43,840 nt of DNA from an uncultured SAR86 cluster bacterium (GTDB lineage: Bacteria > Pseudomonadota > Gammaproteobacteria > Magnimaribacterales > D2472), in the NCBI GenBank assembly GCA_902516285.1, contig CABXXT010000010.1, positions 1 through 43,840 on the forward strand, in the 5' to 3' direction. The position numbers were made by a program, and so were the translations under genes. Of the stretch, positions 40,798 to 43,840 are shown piece after piece; the first letter of the stretch is position 1, and each line of letters begins with the position of its first letter. The notes beneath the pieces are model-generated. The model saw only the letters and a program-made list of their open reading frames with translations, ran no database searches and was not told the DNA's origin.

Positions 40798-41258
40798 AAA
40801 TTAAAGATTTAAAAGCTCATTGTGATATTCCATGTGCAGTTTATGATCCTTACATTGCTCAATTTGCATCATTAAGCTTAATCAGAATTGTTGATCTTAT
40901 TGACGAATTGCCAGATGAATTAACAAAGAAAGATGATTTAGCAAAGCTATCCCGCTTAGTGCAACAAAAAGAGGAACATGCTGCAGAAGTTAAAGATGCA
41001 GTTAGAGTTATATGGGGAGATTATTTTAAAGGCCCTCAAATGGAAAAATTTCCCGAAATTCACGAATTGACACATTCTATAATGCTTGATGCTTCGAAAT
41101 GTAAACAGCATATAGATAGAGATGCTGCAGAGGATTTGTTTAATAAGGTAAATAGATTTGCTGAAATTTTTTGGTCAACCAAAGATATTGAAACTGAACT
41201 AAAAATCTCACCTAATCCTCCAATGTTAAAGCTTGTTCTGCCAGTATTGAGTGATTAA
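40794..41258 (+). CDS. sodN: Nickel superoxide dismutase
   Basis: Dismutates superoxide at a nickel site formed by the processed N-terminus. 154 residues. The nickel hook is HCDIPCAVYDPY: after removal of the eight-residue propeptide MKIKDLKA, His9 becomes residue 1, with C10 and C14 as thiolate ligands and Y17 in the second shell. The four-helix body follows. The Gly that usually follows the second Cys is Ala here. The AGGAGA ribosome site at 40783-40788 lies inside the small upstream gene. No signal peptide, so the enzyme is cytoplasmic. The next gene encodes its maturation protease. Confidence 0.96.
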   Translation: MKIKDLKAHCDIPCAVYDPYIAQFASLSLIRIVDLIDELPDELTKKDDLAKLSRLVQQKEEHAAEVKDAVRVIWGDYFKGPQMEKFPEIHELTHSIMLDASKCKQHIDRDAAEDLFNKVNRFAEIFWSTKDIETELKISPNPPMLKLVLPVLSD

Positions 41259-41526
41259 AATATATAGAGTAAAAGGTGAAAGCATGTCACCTGAGATTCA
41301 AAATAACTCTTATGTCGTTACAAGGAAATTTAAAAGCTATAACCCCAACGATATTGTAGCTATTAATAATGATAAAATCGGGTTGGTAATTAAAAGAATT
41401 AAAGACATTGAAGATAATTATCTTACTGTTGAGAGTATTAATAAGCAATATAACTCAATCACAAGTGAAATGAAGTTTTTATATGACGATATTTTAGGAA
41501 AAGTTATCTTAAGATTATTTAATTAG
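41251..41526 (+). CDS. sodX: Nickel superoxide dismutase maturation protease SodX
   Basis: Small S26 signal-peptidase-like enzyme that removes the SodN propeptide so that His1 can bind nickel. 91 residues from a GTG start. Probable catalytic Ser is S11 in VKGESMSPEI and Lys K48 in GLVIKRIKD; the fold is the minimal catalytic core without membrane anchor. It overlaps sodN by 8 nt and, at its end, corB on the other strand by 8 nt. Confidence 0.9.
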   Translation: MIKIYRVKGESMSPEIQNNSYVVTRKFKSYNPNDIVAINNDKIGLVIKRIKDIEDNYLTVESINKQYNSITSEMKFLYDDILGKVILRLFN

Positions 41527-42781
41527 ATTTATTAATTTTAATTTTAGATATTAAATTTTCATCAAGTTCTAAAATTTCAAATCTATATGAATCGATTTCT
41601 AAACATAGGTTTGCTTGGGGGATTTGATCCAAATATTCTGTTATTAGTCCGTTAATAGTTTTAGAATTATCTTCAGGAATAGCCCAGTTTAAATAGTTAT
41701 TTAGGTCTCTTATTTTTGAATTGCCATCAGTTAAAATAGATCCATCTTTTAACTTTATAAACTCTTTTTCAAGCTCCTCTTTGTCACCTCCAAATTTACC
41801 TGTGATTTCTTTAAAAATATCTTCAACAGATATCAGACCCTCAATTTCACCATATTCGTCTACTACAAGACCAATTGATTCATTATTTGCTAAAAACTCC
41901 CGTAATTGCTTCATTAGTAATGTGGATTGGGACACGAAATAAGTTTTATGAAGAATTTTTTTGAAATTTGAAGCATTACCTTGTTCATAATTCTCTAAAA
42001 ATGAATGAGAATCTTTTAAATGTAAAATACCAATCATATTATCAATTGAGTCCTGAAACACAGGCAGTCTGGTATATTCAGTAGATTCAATGATGTTTGT
42101 TGCTTTTTCATAATCATCATTTATGTCAATTCCTATTATCTCTGCAGTAGGTATCATTATGTCCTCAACTATCAATTCCTCCATTCCTAAAACAGAGGAG
42201 AGCATCTTCCTATATTGTTTAGGAATTAAATCACCAGACTCTTCAAGCAAAGTTCTTAATTCTTCAGTATTAAGATTGTCATTTGTATTTGCATCTTTTG
42301 CATCTAGACTAAATATTTTTAAAATCAATCTACTTAAAAAATTAGTAAAAAATATAAGAGGTTTAAATATATATACAAGAATATTTAAAATAAATGATGA
42401 TTTTGTTGCTACACTCTCAGGTTTTATTGCGGCAATTGTTTTTGGAGTAATTTCGGAGAATATTAAAATTATTATGGTTAATATAATTGACCCTATTAAA
42501 ACGTTACCACCAAAATAATTAATCATAATTATTGTCACTATTGCTGAGGCTAAAATATTTGCAAAGTTATTTCCTACTAATATAGCTGACAATAATTGAT
42601 CAGGTTTTTTTAGAAGATTGAGCGCTCTTTTTGCGCTACCTTTTGATTTTTTAGATAAATTCTTAAGCTTAATTTTATTAGCTGCCATCATTCCTGTTTC
42701 AGAGCCAGAAAAAAAGCCACTAAGAATTAGTAAGAAAATAAGTGTTGAAAATAAAAAAATTAAAGATGGATCTTCTTGCAT
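41519..42781 (-). CDS. corB: CNNM/CorB family transporter (DUF21-CBS-CorC_HlyC)
   Basis: Membrane protein of the CNNM/CorB family, linked to Mg2+ transport or sensing. About 420 residues from the ATG at 42779-42781. N-terminal DUF21 domain (about 10-190, four helices, starting FFSGSETGMMAANKIKLKNL), two CBS domains (about 200-320, with EDIMIPTAEIIGIDIN and SIGLVVDEYGEIEGLISVEDI), then the CorC_HlyC domain. An in-frame ATG at 42832 lies inside corE and would add a tail before the first helix; AGGA at 42787-42790 favours 42781. Adjacent to corE as in E. coli (yfjD-ypjD). Confidence 0.9.
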   Translation of the reverse strand: MQEDPSLIFLFSTLIFLLILSGFFSGSETGMMAANKIKLKNLSKKSKGSAKRALNLLKKPDQLLSAILVGNNFANILASAIVTIIMINYFGGNVLIGSIILTIIILIFSEITPKTIAAIKPESVATKSSFILNILVYIFKPLIFFTNFLSRLILKIFSLDAKDANTNDNLNTEELRTLLEESGDLIPKQYRKMLSSVLGMEELIVEDIMIPTAEIIGIDINDDYEKATNIIESTEYTRLPVFQDSIDNMIGILHLKDSHSFLENYEQGNASNFKKILHKTYFVSQSTLLMKQLREFLANNESIGLVVDEYGEIEGLISVEDIFKEITGKFGGDKEELEKEFIKLKDGSILTDGNSKIRDLNNYLNWAIPEDNSKTINGLITEYLDQIPQANLCLEIDSYRFEILELDENLISKIKINKSN

Positions 42782-42783
42782 TA

Positions 42784-43347
42784 TTATCCTATTAAGTATG
42801 AATTCATATAGTAAGCGCCAAGAACAGCCCACATGGCAATAAAAAGACTTCTTGTTGCGTATTTAATCGGAAAATTAAAATAATTTACACCAATTACCGT
42901 TACAACAAAAATTAACCATGCGACAAATGTAAAGACTGTTTTGAGTATTAAATTAGTCGTAAAAACCGTTTGCAAGCTTAGACCAGAAATTAACGCTAAA
43001 GACAAAAATAGTAAACCAATTCCCAAAAGCTTGAAGACGATTTTATAATTTTTTTCAACAGAAAAATTTTCGAAGGCACCTAATACACCTTTTTTTATTT
43101 TTCTTACTTTTCTTTCAAGAATGATAATTTCACTGTAAGCAATAAATACAAACAATATACTAAGACCAGTGACCATGAAGTGTATAGCAGGCAGAACAGA
43201 AACTATTTCATAATTCAATGAATAAATCATAATGTACGATAATGCAGATACAAAAGCAGAAATATAAAGATACCTTTCTTTTTTTAAGAAAAATCTAATA
43301 ATAAAATATATAACTACACTTATAGTTACTTGGGTAATAAAACTCAT
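42784..43347 (-). CDS. corE: YpjD/CorE-like inner-membrane protein (CcsA-related)
   Basis: Inner-membrane protein resembling the C-terminal part of E. coli YpjD, a cytochrome c assembly (CcsA) family relative. 187 residues, about six helices, against about 263 in E. coli. Matching regions include HFMVTGLSILFVFIAYSEIIILERK, the helix FKLLGIGLLFLSLALISGL and VFTFVAWLIFVVTVIGVNYF. The N-terminal part is shorter, and an in-frame stop just upstream fixes the start. No CcsA-type WWD motif is seen, so a role in heme handling is doubtful. Transcribed with corB (2-nt gap) and divergent from rpsP; ffh, usually between them, is absent. Confidence 0.78.
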   Translation of the reverse strand: MSFITQVTISVVIYFIIRFFLKKERYLYISAFVSALSYIMIYSLNYEIVSVLPAIHFMVTGLSILFVFIAYSEIIILERKVRKIKKGVLGAFENFSVEKNYKIVFKLLGIGLLFLSLALISGLSLQTVFTTNLILKTVFTFVAWLIFVVTVIGVNYFNFPIKYATRSLFIAMWAVLGAYYMNSYLIG

Positions 43348-43408
43348 TAAATATAAAGATTAATTAAAACTTTGCACATTAATACTATCAATATTAGCAA
43401 GGTTAACC

Positions 43409-43414
43409 TAAAAT
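43409..43414 (+). promoter_or_regulatory. Candidate -10 for rpsP
   Basis: TAAAAT in the 101-nt corE-rpsP intergenic region, about 35 nt before the ATG. No clear -35 at the right spacing and no Shine-Dalgarno site before the ATG. The rest of this gap shows no hairpin or repeat that I can recognise. Confidence 0.25.
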
Positions 43415-43448
43415 ACACATCTTTTTAAGTTATAAGTAAATATTTAAT

Positions 43449-43840
43449 ATGGTAATAATTAGATTAGCAAGAAGTGGAGCAAAGAAAAATCCATACTATT
43501 TTGTTACAGTTGCTGATGAAAGGAAGCCTAGAGACGGTTCTTTTATTGAAAGACTAGGTTTCTTTAATCCAACTGCAAAAGGTCAAGAAGAAAGATTAAG
43601 AATTGATTTAGATAAACTTCAGGAATGGGTTGAAAAAGGCGCTCAGCTAAGTGAAAGAGTTCAATCTCTTGTTAAAGAGGCAAATCTTTCTCCAGAAGAG
43701 TATGCCGCTAAGCTAGAGGCAAAAAAAGCAAAAGCAGCCGCAAAAAAAGCGGCTATTGCTGAGAATCTTGCTAAAGAGGCTGCAGAAAAAGCAGCAGAAC
43801 AAGCTCCAGTAGAAGAAGAAGCTCCAGTAGAAGAAACTCC
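43449..43840 (+). CDS. rpsP: Ribosomal protein bS16 with long C-terminal extension (3' partial)
   Basis: Small-subunit protein bS16. The frame runs from ATG 43449 off the end of the window, 130 codons. Residues 1 to about 80 match the family: [54 protein letters not shown]. coli bS16 ends at 82, but here a helical Ala/Lys/Glu-rich tail follows ([20 protein letters not shown]) and then a repeat [13 protein letters not shown] at the window edge. It is the expected first gene of rpsP-rimM-trmD-rplS, none of which is visible. Confidence 0.96.
   Translation, partial: MVIIRLARSGAKKNPYYFVTVADERKPRDGSFIERLGFFNPTAKGQEERLRIDLDKLQEWVEKGAQLSERVQSLVKEANLSPEEYAAKLEAKKAKAAAKKAAIAENLAKEAAEKAAEQAPVEEEAPVEET

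Noticed and set aside
42782-42832. Upstream ATG extending CorB by 17 residues
   Set aside because: The extension lies inside corE, and a ribosome site precedes the ATG at 42781.

Overview
The window is 43.8 kb of clearly AT-rich, very gene-dense bacterial DNA. Every long stretch is coding and most same-strand neighbours overlap by 1-30 nt or sit within a few bases. Gene content and order are gammaproteobacterial housekeeping: dapA-bamC-purC, isc-ndk-rlmN-rodZ-ispG-hisS-yfgM-bamB-der, sdhCDAB-sucABCD, ribF-ileS-lspA-ispH, corB/corE next to rpsP. With the low GC, compact spacing, few Shine-Dalgarno sites and a nickel superoxide dismutase, this suggests a streamlined marine gammaproteobacterium of the SAR86 type. 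That assignment is inference; there is no rRNA here to test it. I see no prophage, insertion sequence, CRISPR array or tRNA, and no gene-free stretch over about 100 nt.

Layout. 1-4932: perM (5' cut), a secreted Thr-type asparaginase, bcp on the minus strand, then dapA-bamC-purC. 4925-7929: iron-sulphur cluster operon iscR-iscS-iscU-iscA-fdx-iscX, headed by a near-consensus IscR operator on a strong promoter whose predicted start site is the GTG start codon; hscB and hscA are missing. 7966-15795: ndk, rlmN, rodZ, ispG, hisS, yfgM, bamB, der. 15877-26654: succinate dehydrogenase and the 2-oxoglutarate dehydrogenase/succinyl-CoA synthetase genes in one unbroken series (sdhCDAB, sucAB, an lpd, sucCD). 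26623-29703: MATE exporter (minus), hexapeptide acyltransferase that probably starts at an ATT codon, small winged-helix protein, msrB. 29687-38512: murJ-ribF-ileS-lspA-ispH-ampD-ampG-vanZ-like, a lipid-II, lipoprotein, isoprenoid and peptidoglycan-recycling block in which ileS and ampG each carry a one-base excess in a 7-base homopolymer. 38576-40532: groES-groEL and the only clear intrinsic terminator. 40621-41526: an unlisted 58-residue membrane protein, sodN and sodX. 41519-43347: corB and corE on the minus strand. 43449-end: rpsP (3' cut).

The genes fit together as envelope building and recycling (murJ, lspA, ampD, ampG, bamB, bamC, rodZ), Fe-S assembly serving clients in the same window (sdhB, ispG, ispH, rlmN), the TCA cycle from 2-oxoglutarate to fumarate, and redox defence (bcp, msrB, sodN). 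I found no clearly new system. The best leads are the small membrane protein tied to sodN, the leaderless IscR-controlled isc promoter, the AUU-start acyltransferase, and the two homopolymer frameshifts.
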